The position numbers and the translations under genes were made by a program. Of a DNA stretch of 64,000 nt, positions 10,082 to 23,520 are shown piece by piece. The notes under the pieces are model-generated. The model was not told the origin of the DNA and did not search any database. It saw only the letters and a program-made list of their open reading frames with translations. Within the stretch, counting starts at the first letter, position 1. Every line of letters begins with the position of its first letter. This stretch comes from Inia geoffrensis (Eukaryota; Chordata; Mammalia; Artiodactyla; Iniidae): assembly GCA_036417435.1 (NCBI GenBank), contig CM070900.1:37673496-37737495 (forward strand), read 5' to 3'.

Positions 10082-11762
10082 GGCCGCACTACTCCGTGTC
10101 GTCTCTGGTAACTTGGGGAGACAAAGCCTTAGCGAGAGTCCTGGTGTTGGACTGGAAATGGGGAGTCGAACGTGGCTGAACGGACACCCCTGGGCTTCTG
10201 TATCCTCACCTCCTGCCGCTCAACCTGCACTGCCCCACCCCTCGCATATCGCAAGACTTGCAAGTGCGCCATTCGATGGGTGCTGTGGTTCGCAGTTGGG
10301 GCGACTCTAATGAAGTGGGCTGCAGGTGGGAACCTGCCTAGCAGGAGCTGTGGAGATCCGCTTTCTTTACAGCTCTTCCCTCTCAGCTGTTCCACCCTCA
10401 TTTGGGCACACCAGGCTTTGCTTACCTATAGGAGGTCCATATTGGATCGGGTGATTGTGGTACCAGGAATGGTAGAATGGGCAGTATAGATGTCCGAGGG
10501 GCCCCTGGTCAGGTGGAACGTTCTCCTCACTTGCTGCCTCAGCAGCAGCAGACTCCAGCCAAGGGACACAGGCCTGTTGAGGCTCCAGGGGTGTGGCAGC
10601 AGCCGCCATAACAGAGGCGTGAGGTAACAGATGAGGCATTTCTTAACCCCTTACTTGCCTTGCCATTGAACATCCCTTTTCCCTTTCAGCATAGAGTATA
10701 TACAATGTTGTGCATGTTTGCGGTCTGCAGCCGCTTGATGCAATTATAAACTTAGCTGTTCCTGTAGGATTTCGGATTCTTTGCCCTGTTGGTTTATGGA
10801 GGAATGTTTTGTAGCCTTCCCTGTGCTTTTCGGTGGGTCATCGTTGATGAGCACTTTTTGATTACGTTCATGTGTTCCTGTGAATCCAAGCCTCCTGCTT
10901 TACCCTTCCCCGGTCTCCAGTTTCCCCCTCTGGGAACTCCTCGCTTCTTTCTTCTCTGCGTAAACCTGTGTTTCCTTTCTATACCGCTTCCTTTGTATCC
11001 GTATTGATACTGAAGCTATAACTGATATCCTGGGATGTGTATCTTGCTGCCTCTAATTTACCAGAATGAGTGAGATCGTCTATTGCTCCACCCATCCTGC
11101 TGCAAATAGTATAAGTTCCTTTTGTTCTGTGGATGAGTGGTGGTCCAGGGAGTGTAGGTAGCAGAATATATTTATCCATTCACCCCTCGCTCCACATTTG
11201 TTTCGTTTGTGTGTCTTGGCTGTGGTAAAGGGGACCGCAACCACGCTTGGGGTGCAAGTGCTTCATTCCAATGGTGTCAGTCTCTGGTTATAGGACCTGC
11301 AGCGGGGTTGCCGAATCTCGTGGTACCTGCAGTTTTTAGGTTAGTAAGGAACTTGCCTAATGATCTTCTTTCCCGGCTCTTACCAGTGTACAATCCCAGC
11401 AACAGCAATTCTAGGCTTCTCTGTTTTGCATGCGCTCTTGAGCACTTACGCTTTTAGGGTTTGTGAAGACTGCAGCCTGGGAACACCTCGTCTGCCTTTC
11501 TTTGCAGTCTCTAATCATGACAGATCCTGCACGCCTTTTCATTTGAATGTGCTGTTTTCTAAGAGGCGGGTGAGTAGCACTGAGGTCTTGAAAGGGTTCT
11601 GCCTGAGAGTCGGGCCTGATTTGAATTCATTTCAGCTTACCTAGCCCGGCATATTTCTTGAGGGCAGGGTTGTGCCTGCAAAGCCGCAGGCCATAGGCCT
11701 TGTGAATGATAGTTGCCCTTCAGCACGGTTTATATAGTTGTTACGGCAGTGTGCCACAAGGC
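10082..11762. repeat. Unit M7: A-x(with y-like bases)-C-b
   Basis: Length 1,681 bp. It is the 6,721-bp copy of M3, including the TATTGATACTGAAGC variant and form-b leader. Confidence 0.96.
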
Positions 11763-13442
11763 GGCAGCACTACTCCGTGTCGTCTCTGGTAACTTGGGGA
11801 AACAAAGCGTTAGCGGGAGTCCTGGCGTTGGACTGGAAATGGGGGGTCGAAGCTGGCTAAACACACACCCGTGGGCTTGTGTATGCTCACCTCTTGCCCC
11901 TCAACATGCACTGCCCCACCCCAGGCATATAGCAAGCCGTGCAACTGAGCTACTCATGGGGTGCTGTGGTTCGCAGGTGGGGCGACGCTTATGAAGTGGG
12001 CTGCAGGTGGGAAGCTGCCTAGCCGGAGCTGTGGAGATCCGCTTTCTTTACAGCTCTTCCCTCTCAGCTGTTCTACCCTCATTTGAGCAAACCAGTCTTT
12101 GCTTACCTAAAAGAGGGCCATGTTGTGTTGGGAGATTGTGGTACCAGGAAGGGTAGAATGGGCGGTAGATGTCCGAGGGGCCCCTGGGCAGGTGGCACGT
12201 CCTCCTCACTTGCTGCCTCAGCAGCAGCATACTCCAGCCATGGCACGGACACAGGTCTGCTGAGGCTCCAACGGTGTGGCGACAGCCGACGTCACAGAGC
12301 CCTGAGGTAAGAGATGAGGCATTTCTTAACCCCTTACTTGCCTTGTCATTGAACATCCCTTTTCCCTTTCAGCATAGTGTATATACAATATTGTGCGTGT
12401 TTGACTTCTGCAGCGACTTGATGCAATTCTAAACTTAGCTGTACCTGTAGGATTTCGGATTCTTTGCCCTGTTGGTTTATGGAGGAATGTTTTGTAGCCT
12501 TCCCTGTGCTTTTGGGTGGGTCATCATTGATGAGCACTCTTTGATTACGTTCACGTGTTCCTGTGAATCCAAACCTCCTGCTTTACCCTTCCCCGGTCTC
12601 CAGTTTCCCTCTGGGAACTCCTCGATTCTTTCTTCTCTGCGTAAACCTGTGTTTCCTTTATATACCGCTTCCTTGGTATCCATATTGAGACTGCAGCTAT
12701 AAGGGATATAATGAGACGTGTATCTTGCTGCCTCTAATTTACCATAATGAGTGAGATCGTCTATTGCTCCACCCATGCTGCTGCAAATAGTATAAGTTCC
12801 TTTTGTTCTGTGGATGAGTGGTGGTCCAGGGAGTGTAGGTAGCAGAATATATTTATCCTTTCACCCCTCGCTCCACATTTGTTTCGTTTCTCTGTCTTGG
12901 CTGTGGTAAAGGGTACCGCAACCACCCTTGGGGTGCAAGTGCTTCATTCCAATGGTGTCAGTCTCTGGTTACAGGACCTGCAGCGGGGTTGCCGAATCTC
13001 GTGGTACCTGCAGTTTTTAGGTTAGTAAGGAACTTGCCTAATGATCTTCACTCCCGTTCTTACCAGTTTACAATCCCAGCAACAGCAATTCTAGGCTTCT
13101 CTTTTTTGCATGCGCTCTTGAGCACTTACGCTTTTAGGGTTTGTGAGGACTGCAGCCAGGGAACACCTCCTCTGCCTTTCTTTGCACTCTCTGATCATGA
13201 CAGATCCTGAGCATCTTTTCATTGGAACGTGCTGTTTTATAAGAGCCGGCTGAGTAGCACTGAGGTCTTGAAACGTTTCTGCCTGAGAGTCGGGCCTGAT
13301 TTGAATTCATTTCAGCTTACCTAGCCCAGCATATTTCTTGAGGACAGGGTTGTGTCTGCAAAGCCGCAGGCCGTAGTCCTTGTGAATGACAGGTGCCCTT
13401 CAGCAGGGTTTATATAGTCGTTACGACAGTGTGCCACAAGGC
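11763..13442. repeat. Unit M8: B-y-D-a
   Basis: Length 1,680 bp. It is the 6,721-bp copy of M4, with the GGCGGTAGATG and CCAACGGTGTGG variants. Confidence 0.96.
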
Positions 13443-15123
13443 GGCCGCACTACTCCGTGTCGTCTCTGGTAACTTGGGGAGACAAAGCCTTAGCGAGAGT
13501 CCTGGTGTTGGACTGGAAATGGGGAGTCGAACGTGGCTGAACGGACACCCCTGGGCTTCTGTATCCTCACCTCCTGCCGCTCAACCTGCACTGCCCCACC
13601 CCTCGCATATCTCAAGACTTGCAAGTGCGCCATTCGATGGGTGCTGTGGTTCGCAGTTGGGGCGACTCTAATGAAGTGGGCTGCAGGTGGGAACCTGCCT
13701 AGCAGGAGCTGTGGAGATCCGGTTTCTTTACAGCTCTTCCCTCTCAGCTGTTCCACCCTCATTTGGGCACGCCAGGCTTTGCTTACCTATAGGAGGTCCA
13801 TATTGGATCGGGTGATTGTGGTACCAGGAATGGTAGAATGGGCAGTATAGATGTCCGAGGGGCCCCTGGTCAGGTGGAACGTTCTCCTCACTTGCTGCCT
13901 CAGCAGCAGCAGACTCCAGCCAAGGGTCACAGGCCTGTTGAGGCTCCAGGGGTGTGGCAGCAGCCACCGTAACAGAGGCGTGAGGTAACAGATGAGGCAT
14001 TTCTTAACCCCTTACTTGCCTTGTCATTGAACATCCCTTTTCCCTTTCAGCATAGAGTATATACAATGTTGTGCGTGTTTGCGGTCTGCAGCCGCTTGAT
14101 GCAATTATAAACTTAGCTGTACCTGTAGGATTTCGGATTCTTTGCCCTGTTGGTTTATGGAGGAATGTTTTGTAGCCTTCCCTGTGCTTTCGGGTGGGTC
14201 ATCGTTGATGAGCACTTTTTGATTACGTTCATGTGTTCCTGTGAATCCAAGCCTCCTGCTTTAGCCTTCCCCGGTCTCCAGTTTCCCCCTCTGGGAGCTC
14301 CTCGCATCTTTCTTCTCTGCGTAAACCTGTGTTGCCTTTTTATACCGCTTCCTTTGTATCCATATTGAGACTGCACCTATAAGGGATATCCTGGGATGTG
14401 TGTCTCGCTGCCCCTAATTTACCATAATGAGTGAGATCGTCTATTGCTCCACCCATGCTGCTGCAAATAGTCTAAGTTCCTTTTGTTCTGTGGATGAGTG
14501 GTGGTCCAGGGAGTGTAGGTAGCAGAATATATTTATCCATTCACCCCTCGCTCCACATTTGTTTCGTTTGTGTGTCTTGGCTGTGGTAAAGGGGACCGCA
14601 ACCACGCTTGGGGTGCAAGTGCTTCATTCCAATGGTGTCAGTCTCTGGTTATAGGACCTGCAGCAGGGTTGCCGAATCTCGTGGTACCTGCAGTTTTTAG
14701 TTTAGTAAGGAACTTGCCTAATGATCTTCTTTCCCGGCTCTTACCAGTGTACAATCCCAGCAACAGCAATTCTAGGCTTCTCTGTTTTGCATGCGCTCTT
14801 CAGCACTTACGCTTTTAGGGTTTGTGAAGACTGCAGCCTGGGAACACCTCGTCTGCCTTTCTTTGCACTCTCTAATCATGACAGACCCTGCACGCCTTTT
14901 CATTTGAATGTGCTGTTTTCTAAGAGGCGGGTGAGTAGCACTGAGGTCTTGAAAGGGTTCTGCCTGAGAGTCGGGCCTGATTTGAATTCATTTCAGCTTA
15001 CCTAGCCCGGCATATTTCTTGAGGGCAGGGTTGTGCCTGCAAAGCCGCAGGCCATAGGCCTTGTGAATGATAGTTGCCCTTCAGCACGGTTTATATACTT
15101 GTTATGGCAGTGTGCCACAAGGC
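13443..15123. repeat. Unit M9: A-x-C-b
   Basis: Length 1,681 bp. The 5' part matches M5. From about 14,060 it takes a new variant set (GCGGTCTGC, TTTAGTTTAGTAAGG, GCTCTTCAGCAC, GACAGACCC), which marks the end of the four-unit repeat. Confidence 0.96.
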
Positions 15124-16803
15124 GGCAGCACTACTCCGTGTCGTCTCTGGTAACTTGGGGAAACACAGCGTCAGCGGGAGTCCTGGCGTTGGACTGGAAA
15201 TGGGGGGTCGAAGGTGGCTAAACACACACCCCTGGGCTTGTGTATCCTCACCTCTTGCCCCTCAACATGCACTGCCCCACCCCAGGCATATAGCAAGCCG
15301 TGCAACTCAGCTACTCATGGGGTGCTGTGGTTCGCAGGTGGGGCGACGCTTATGAAGTGGGCTGGAGGTGGGAACCTGCCTAGCCGGAGCTGTGGAGATC
15401 CGCTTTCTTTACAGCTCTTCCCTCTCAGCTGTTCCACCCTCATTTGAGCAAACCAGTCTTTGCTTACCTAAAAGAGGGCCATGTTGTGTTGGGAGATTGT
15501 GGTACCAGGAAGGGTAGAATGGGCTGTAGATGTCCGAGGGGCCCCTGGGCAGGTGGCACGTCCTCCTCACTTGCTGCCTCAGCAGCAGCATACTCTAGCC
15601 ATGGCACGGACACAGGTCTGCTGAGGCTCCAAGGGTGTGGCAACAGCCGATGTCACAGAGCCCTGAGGTAAGAGATGAGGCATTTCTTAACCCCTTACTT
15701 GCCTTGTCATTGAACATCCCTTTTCCCTTTCAGCATAGTGTATATACAATATTGTGCGTGTTTGACTTCTGCAGCGACTTGATGCAATTCTAAACTTAGC
15801 TGTACCTGTAGGATTTCGGATTCTTTGCCCTGTTGGTTTATGGAGGAATGTTTTGTAGCCTTCCCTGTGCTTTTGGGTGGGTCATCATTGATGAGCACTC
15901 TTTGATTACGTTCACGTGTTCCTGTGAATCCAAACCTCCTGCTTTACCCTTCCCCGGTCTCCAGTTTCCCTCTGGGAACTCCTCGATTCTTTCTTCTCTG
16001 CGTAAACCTGTGTTTCCTTTATATACCGCTTCCTTGGTATCCATATTGAGACTGCAGCTATAAGGGATATAATGAGACGTGTATCTTGCTGCCTCTAATT
16101 TACCATAATGAGTGAGATCGTCTATTGCTCCACCCATGCTGCTGCAAATAGTATAAGTTCCTTTTGTTCTGTGGATGAGTGGTGGTCCAGGGAGTGTAGG
16201 TAGCAGAATATATTTATCCTTTCACCCCTCGCTCCACATTTGTTTCGTTTCTCTGTCTTGGCTGTGGTAAAGGGTACCGCAACCACCCTTGGGGTGCAAG
16301 TGCTTCATTCCAATGGTGTCAGTCTCTGGTTACAGGACCTGCAGCGGGGTTGCCGAATCTCGTGGTACCTGCAGTTTTTAGGTTAGTAAGGAACTTGCCT
16401 AATGATCTTCACTCCCGTTCTTACCAGTTTACAATCCCAGCAACAGCAATTCTAGGCTTCTCTTTTTTGCATGCGCTCTTGAGCACTTACGCTTTTAGGG
16501 TTTGTGAGGACTGCAGCCAGGGAACACCTCCTCTGCCTTTCTTTGCACTCTCTGATCATGACAGATCCTGAGCATCTTTTCATTGGAACGTGCTGTTTTA
16601 TAAGAGCCGGCTGAGTAGCACTGAGGTCTTGAAACGTTTCTGCCTGAGAGTCGGGCCTGATTTGAATTCATTTCAGCTTACCTAGCCCGGCATATTTCTT
16701 GAGGACAGGGTTGTGTCTGCAAAGCCGCAGGCCGTAGTCCTTGTGAATGACAGGTGCCCTTCAGCAGGGTTTATATAGTCGTTACGACAGTGTGCCACAA
16801 GGC
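15124..16803. repeat. Unit M10: B-y-D-a
   Basis: Length 1,680 bp. B form with AAACACAGCGTCAGC, ACACCCCTGGGC, TACTCTAGCC and GCCGATGTCAC. The leader upstream has ATACTTGTTATGG in place of ATAGTTGTTACGG. Confidence 0.96.
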
Positions 16804-18484
16804 GGCCGCACTACTCCGTGTCGTCTCTGGTAACTTGGGGAGACAAAGCCTTAGCGAGAGTCCTGGTGTTGGACTGGAAATGGGGAGTCGAACGTGGCTG
16901 AACGGACACCCCTGGGCTTCTGTATCCTCACCTCCTGCCGCTCAACCTGCACTGCCCCACCCCTCGCATATCTCAAGACTTGCAAGTGCGCCATTCGATG
17001 GGTGCTGTGGTTCGCAGTTGGGGCGACTCTAATGAAGTGGGCTGCAGGTGGGAACCTGCCTAGCAGGAGCTGTGGAGATCCGGTTTCTTTACAGCTCTTC
17101 CCTCTCAGCTGTTCCACCCTCATTTGGGCACGCCAGGCTTTGCTTACCTATAGGAGGTCCATATTGGATCGGGTGATTGTGGTACCAGGAATGGTAGAAT
17201 GGGCAGTATAGATGTCCGAGGGGCCCCTGGTCAGGTGGAACGTTCTCCTCACTTGCTGCCTCAGCAGCAGCAGACTCCAGCCAAGGGTCACAGGCCTGTT
17301 GAGGCTCCAGGGGTGTGGCAGCAGCCACCGTAACAGAGGCGTGAGGTAACAGATGAGGCATTTCTTAACCCCTTACTTGCCTTGTCATTGAACATCCCTT
17401 TTCCCTTTCAGCATAGAGTATATACAATGTTGTGCGTGTTTGCGGTCTGCAGCCGCTTGATGCAATTATAAACTTAGCTGTACCTGTAGGATTTCGGATT
17501 CTTTGCCCTGTTGGTTTATGGAGGAATGTTTTGTAGCCTTCCCTGTGCTTTCGGGTGGGTCATCGTTGATGAGCACTTTTTGATTACGTTCATGTGTTCC
17601 TGTGAATCCAAGCCTCCTGCTTTAGCCTTCCCCGGTCTCCAGTTTCCCCCTCTGGGAGCTCCTCGCATCTTTCTTCTCTGCGTAAACCTGTGTTGCCTTT
17701 TTATACCGCTTCCTTTGTATCCATATTGAGACTGCACCTATAAGGGATATCCTGGGATGTGTGTCTCGCTGCCCCTAATTTACCATAATGAGTGAGATCG
17801 TCTATTGCTCCACCCATGCTGCTGCAAATAGTCTAAGTTCCTTTTGTTCTGTGGATGAGTGGTGGTCCAGGGAGTGTAGGTAGCAGAATATATTTATCCA
17901 TTCACCCCTCGCTCCACATTTGTTTCGTTTGTGTGTCTTGGCTGTGGTAAAGGGGACCGCAACCACGCTTGGGGTGCAAGTGCTTCATTCCAATGGTGTC
18001 AGTCTCTGGTTATAGGACCTGCAGCAGGGTTGCCGAATCTCGTGGTACCTGCAGTTTTTAGTTTAGTAAGGAACTTGCCTAATGATCTTCTTTCCCGGCT
18101 CTTACCAGTGTACAATCCCAGCAACAGCAATTCTAGGCTTCTCTGTTTTGCATGCGCTCTTCAGCACTTACGCTTTTAGGGTTTGTGAAGACTGCAGCCT
18201 GGGAACACCTCGTCTGCCTTTCTTTGCACTCTCTAATCATGACAGACCCTGCACGCCTTTTCATTTGAATGTGCTGTTTTCTAAGAGGCGGGTGAGTAGC
18301 ACTGAGGTCTTGAAAGGGTTCTGCCTGAGAGTCGGGCCTGATTTGAATTCATTTCAGCTTACCTAGCCCGGCATATTTCTTGAGGGCAGGGTTGTGCCTG
18401 CAAAGCCGCAGGCCATAGGCCTTGTGAATGATAGTTGCCCTTCAGCACGGTTTATATACTTGTTATGGCAGTGTGCCACAAGGC
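16804..18484. repeat. Unit M11: A-x-C-b
   Basis: Length 1,681 bp. Copy of M9 at 3,361 bp, sharing TATCTCAAGAC, TTTAGTTTAGTAAGG and GCTCTTCAGCAC. Confidence 0.96.
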
Positions 18485-20164
18485 GGCAGCACTACTCCGT
18501 GTCGTCTCTGGTAACTTGGGGAAACACAGCGTCAGCGGGAGTCCTGGCGTTGGACTGGAAATGGGGGGTCGAAGGTGGCTAAACACACACCCCTGGGCTT
18601 GTGTATCCTCACCTCTTGCCCCTCAACATGCACTGCCCCACCCCAGGCATATAGCAAGCCGTGCAACTCAGCTACTCATGGGGTGCTGTGGTTCGCAGGT
18701 GGGGCGACGCTTATGAAGTGGGCTGGAGGTGGGAACCTGCCTAGCCGGAGCTGTGGAGATCCGCTTTCTTTACAGCTCTTCCCTCTCAGCTGTTCCACCC
18801 TCATTTGAGCAAACCAGTCTTTGCTTACCTAAAAGAGGGCCATGTTGTGTTGGGAGATTGTGGTACCAGGAAGGGTAGAATGGGCTGTAGATGTCCGAGG
18901 GGCCCCTGGGCAGGTGGCACGTCCTCCTCACTTGCTGCCTCAGCAGCAGCATACTCTAGCCATGGCACGGACACAGGTCTGCTGAGGCTCCAAGGGTGTG
19001 GCAACAGCCGATGTCACAGAGCCCTGAGGTAAGAGATGAGGCATTTCTTAACCCCTTACTTGCCTTGTCATTGAACATCCCTTTTCCCTTTCAGCATAGT
19101 GTATATACAATATTGTGCGTGTTTGACTTCTGCAGCGACTTGATGCAATTCTAAACTTAGCTGTACCTGTAGGATTTCGGATTCTTTGCCCTGTTGGTTT
19201 ATGGAGGAATGTTTTGTAGCCTTCCCTGTGCTTTTGGGTGGGTCATCGTTGATGAGCACTCTTTGATTACGTTCACGTGTTCCTGTGAATCCAAACCTCC
19301 TGCTTTACCCTTGCCCGGTCTCCAGTTTCCCTCTGGGAACTCCTCGATTCTTTCTTCTCTGCGTAAACCTGTGTTTCCTTTATATACCGCTTCCTTGGTA
19401 TCCATATTGAGACTGCAGCTATAAGGGATATAATGAGATGTGTATCTTGCTGCCTCTAATTTACCATAATGAGTGAGATCGTCTATTGCTCCACCCATGC
19501 TGCTGCAAATAGTATAAGTTCCTTTTGTTCTGTGGATGAGTGGTGGTCCAGGGAGTGTAGGTAGCAGAATATATTTATCCTTTCACCCCTCGCTCCACAT
19601 TTGTTTCGTTTCTCTGTCTTGGCTGTGGTAAAGGGTACCGCAACCACCCTTGGGGTGCAAGTGCTTCATTCCAATGGTGTTAGTCTGTGGTTACAGGACC
19701 TGCAGCGGGGTTGCCGAATCTCGTGGTACCTGCAGTTTTTAGGTTAGTAAGGAACTTGCCTAATGATCTTCACTCCCGTTCTTACCAGTTTACAATCCCA
19801 GCAACAGCAATTCTAGGCTTCTCTTTTTTGCATGCGCTCTTGAGCACTTACGCTTTTAGGGTTTGTGAGGACTGCAGCCAGGGAACACCTCCTCTGCCTT
19901 TCTTTGCACTCTCTGATCATGACAGATCCTGAGCATCTTTTCATTGGAACGTGCTGTTTTATAAGAGCCGGCTGAGTAGCACTGAGGTCTTGAAACGTTT
20001 CTGCCTGAGAGTCGGGCCTGATTTGAATTCATTTCAGCTTACCTAGCCCGGCATATTTCTTGAGGACAGGGTTGTGTCTGCAAAGCCGCAGGCCGTAGTC
20101 CTTGTGAATGACAGGTGCCCTTCAGCAGGGTTTATATAGTCGTTACGACAGTGTGCCACAAGGC
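18485..20164. repeat. Unit M12: B-y-D-a
   Basis: Length 1,680 bp. It matches M10 until about 19,240, then carries the y variant (GTTGATGAGCACTC, TTGCCCGG) typical of later units. It has private changes GTGTTAGTCTGTGG near 19,677. Confidence 0.95.
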
Positions 20165-21839
20165 GGCCGCACTACTCCGTGTCGTCTCTGGTAACTTGGG
20201 GAGACAAAGCCTTAGCGAGAGTCCTGGTGTTGGACTGGAAATGGGGAGTCGAACGTGGCTGAACGGACACCCCTGGGCTTCTGTATCCTCACCTCCTGCC
20301 GCTCAACCTGCACTGCCCCACCCCTCGCATATCGCAAGACTTGCAAGTGCGCCATTCGATGGGTGCTGTGGTTCGCAGTTGGGGCGACTCTAATGAAGTG
20401 GGCTGCAGGTGGGAACCTGCCTAGCAGGAGCTGTGGAGATCCGGTTTCTTTACAGCTCTTGCCTCTCAGCTGTTCCACCCTCATTTGGGCACGCCAGGCT
20501 TTGCTTACCTATTGGAGGTCCATATTGGATCGGGGGATTGTGGTACCAGGAATGGTAGAATGGGCAGTATAGATGTCCGAGGGGCCCCTGGTCAGGTGGA
20601 ACGTTCTCCTCACTTGCTGCCTCAGCAGCAGCAGACTCCAGCCAAGGGACACAGGCCTGTTGAGGCTCCAGGGGTGTGGCAGCAGCCGCCCTAACAGAGG
20701 CGTGAGGTAACAGATGAGGCATTTCTTAACCCCTTACTTGCCTTGTCATTGAACATCCCTTTTCCTTTTCAGCATAGAGTATATACAATGTTGTGCGTGT
20801 TTGCGTTCTGCAGCCGCTTGATGCAATTATAAACTTAGCTGTACCTGTAGGATTTCGGATTCTTTGCCCTGTTGGTTTATGGAGGAATGTTTTGTAGCCT
20901 TCCCTGTGCTTTCGGGTAGGTCATCGTTTATGAGCACTTTTTGATTACGTTCACGTGTTCCTGTGAATCCAAACCTCCTGCTTTACCCTTCCCCGGTATC
21001 CAGTTTCCCTCTGGGAACTCCTCGATTCTTTCTTCTCTGCGTAAACCTGTGTTTCCTTTATATACCGCTTCCTTTGTATCCATATTGAGACTGCACCTAT
21101 AAGGGATATAATGAAATGTGTATCTTGCTGCCTCTAATTTACCATAATGAGATCGTCTATTGCTCCACCCATGCTGCTGCAAATAGTATAAGTTCCTTTT
21201 GTTCTGTGGATGAGTGGTGGTCCAGGGAGTGTAGGTAGCAGAATATATTTATCCTTTCACCCCTCGCTCCACATTTGTTTCGTTTCTCTGTCTTGGCTGT
21301 GGTAAAGGGTACCGCAACCACCCTTGGGGTGCAAGTGCTTCATTCCAATGGTGTCAGTCTCTGGTTACAGGACCTGCAGCGGGGTTGCCGAATCTCGTGG
21401 TACCTGCAGTTTTTAGGTTAGTAAGGAACTTGCCTAATGATCTTCTTTCCCGACTCTTACCAGATTACAATCCCAGCAACAGCAATTTGAGGCTTCTCTT
21501 TTTTGCATGAGGTCTTGAGCACTTACGCTTTTAGGGTTTGTGAGAACTGCAGCCAGGGAACACCTCGTCTGCCTTTCTTTGCACTCTCTGATCATGACAG
21601 ATCCTGAGCATCTTTTCATTGGAACGTGCTGTTTTATAAGAGCCGGCTGAGTAGCACTGAGGTCTTGAAAGGGTTCTGCCTGAGAGTCGGGCCTGATTTC
21701 AATTCATTTCTTCTTACCTAGCCTGGCATATTTTTTGAGGACAGGGTTGTGTCTGCTAAGCCGCAGGCCGCGGGCATTGTGAATGATAGGTGCCCTTCAG
21801 CAGGGTTTATATAGTCGTTACGGCAGTGTGCCACAAGGT
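20165..21839. repeat. Unit M13: A-y-D-a, most diverged and shortest unit
   Basis: Length 1,675 bp. The 5' part is ordinary A. It changes to y near 20,950 and has a 4-bp deletion near 21,148 (ATAATGAGATCG instead of ATAATGAGTGAGATCG). The 3' part differs from all others: CCCGACTCTTACCAGATTAC, CAATTTGAGGC, GCATGAGGTC, TTTCTTCTTACC replacing TTTCAGCTTACC, and CCGCGGGCATTG. Confidence 0.95.
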
Positions 21840-23520
21840 GGCCGCACTACTCCGTGTCGTCTCTGGTAACTTGGGGAGACAAAGCCTTAGCGAGATTCCT
21901 GGTGTTGGACTGGAAATGGGGAGTCGAACGTGGCTGAACGGACACCCCTGGGCTTCTGTATCCTCACCTCCTGCCGCTCAACCTGCACTGCCCCACCCCA
22001 CGCATATCGCAAGACTTGCAAGTTGGCTACTCCGAGGGGGCTGTGGTTCGCAGTTGGGGCGACTCTAATGAAGTGGGCTGCAGGTGGGAACCTGCCTAGC
22101 AGGAGCTGTGGAGATCCGGTTTCTTTACAGCTCTTCCCTCTCAGCTGTTCCACCCTCATTTGGGCACGCCAGGCTTTGCTTACCTATAGGAGGTCCATAT
22201 TGGATCGGGTGATTGTGGTACCAGGAATGGTAGAATGGGCAGTATAGATGTCCGAGGGGCCCCTGGTCAGGTGGAACGTTCTCCTCACTTGCTGCCTCAG
22301 CAGCAGCAGACTCCAGCCAAGGGTCACAGGCCTGTTGAGGCTCCAGGGGTGTGGCAGCAGCCACCGTAACAGAGGCGTGAGGTAACAGATGAGGCATTTC
22401 TTAACCCCTTACTTGCCTTGTCATTGAACATCCCTTTTCCCTTTCAGCATAGAGTATATACAATGTTGTGCGTGTTTGCGGTCTGCAGCCGCTTGATGCA
22501 ATTATAAACTTAGCTGTACCTGTAGGATTTCGGATTCTTTGCCCTGTTGGTTTATGGAGGAATGTTTTGTAGCCTTCCCTGTGCTTTCGGGTGGGTCATC
22601 GTTGATGAGCACTTTTTGATTACGTTCATGTGTTCCTGTGAATCCAAGCCTCCTGCTTTACCCTTCCCCGGTCTCCAGTTTCCCCCTCTGGGAGCTCCTC
22701 GCATCTTTCTTCTCTGCGTAAACCTGTGTTGCCTTTTTATACCGCTTCCTTTGTATCCATATTGAGACTGCACCTATAAGGGATATCCTGGGATGTGTGT
22801 CTCGCTGCCCCTAATTTACCATAATGAGTGAGATCGTCTATTGCTCCACCCATGCTGCTGCAAATAGTCTAAGTTCCTTTTGTTCTGTGGATGAGTGGTG
22901 GTCCAGGGAGTGTAGGTAGCAGAATATATTTATCCATTCACCCCTCGCTCCACATTTGTTTCGTTTGTGTGTCTTGGCTGTGGTAAAGGGGACCGCAACC
23001 ACGCTTGGGGTGCAAGTGCTTCATTCCAATGGTGTCAGTCTCTGGTTATAGGACCTGCAGCAGGGTTGCCGAATCTCGTGGTACCTGCAGTTTTTAGTTT
23101 AGTAAGGAACTTGCCTAATGATCTTCTTTCCCGGCTCTTACCAGTGTACAATCCCAGCAACAGCAATTCTAGGCTTCTCTGTTTTGCATGCGCTCTTCAG
23201 CACTTACGCTTTTAGGGTTTGTGAAGACTGCAGCCTGGGAACACCTCGTCTGCCTTTCTTTGCAGTCTCTAATCATGACAGACCCTGCACGCCTTTTCAT
23301 TTGAATGTGCTGTTTCCTAAGAGGCGGGTGAGTAGCACTGAGGTCTTGAAAGGGTTCTGCCTGAGAGTCGGGCCTGATTTGAATTCATTTCAGCTTACCT
23401 AGCCCGGCATATTTCTTGAGGGCAGGGTTGTGCCTGCAAAGCCGCAGGCCATAGGCCTTGTGAATGATAGTTGCCCTTCAGCACGGTTTATACAGTTGTT
23501 ACGGCAGTGTGCCACAAGGC
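21840..23520. repeat. Unit M14: A(diverged 5')-x-C-b
   Basis: Length 1,681 bp. It is preceded by AAGGT so the NotI site is lost. The first 210 bp hold private variants (GCGAGATTCC, CCCACGCATATC, AAGTTGGCTACTCCGAGG). From about 22,060 it becomes M9-like. Confidence 0.95.

Larger units (their letters stand above)
1..13442. repeat. Higher-order repeat, 4 units = 6,721 bp, two copies
   Basis: Units M1-M4 (1-6721) recur as M5-M8 (6722-13442) at an offset of 6,721 bp, with order A-x-C/D, A-x-D, A-x-C, B-y-D. Private variants recur at the same offset: GGCCGCTC at 1682 and 8403, and the TTTAGGGTAGG stretch near 2428 and 9149. The first ~560 bp of M1 do not match M5 (M5 has a TATCTCAAGAC variant that M1 lacks), while M9 does match M5 there. 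The duplicated segment therefore really runs from about 560 to 7,300 and from about 7,280 to 14,050. I saw no difference between the copies in the lines I compared, so the duplication is recent or recently homogenised. Confidence 0.93.
13443..20164. repeat. Dimer higher-order repeat, 3,361 bp, two copies
   Basis: M9-M10 (13443-16803) recur as M11-M12 (16804-20164). Shared private variants include TTTAGTTTAGTAAGG (14696 and 18057), GCTCTTCAGCAC, AAACACAGCGTCAGC and ACTCTAGCCATGG. The match begins upstream, in M8 at about 12.4 kb, and ends near 19,240, where M12 changes to the variant ATCGTTGATGAGCACTC and TTGCCCGG. Confidence 0.92.
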
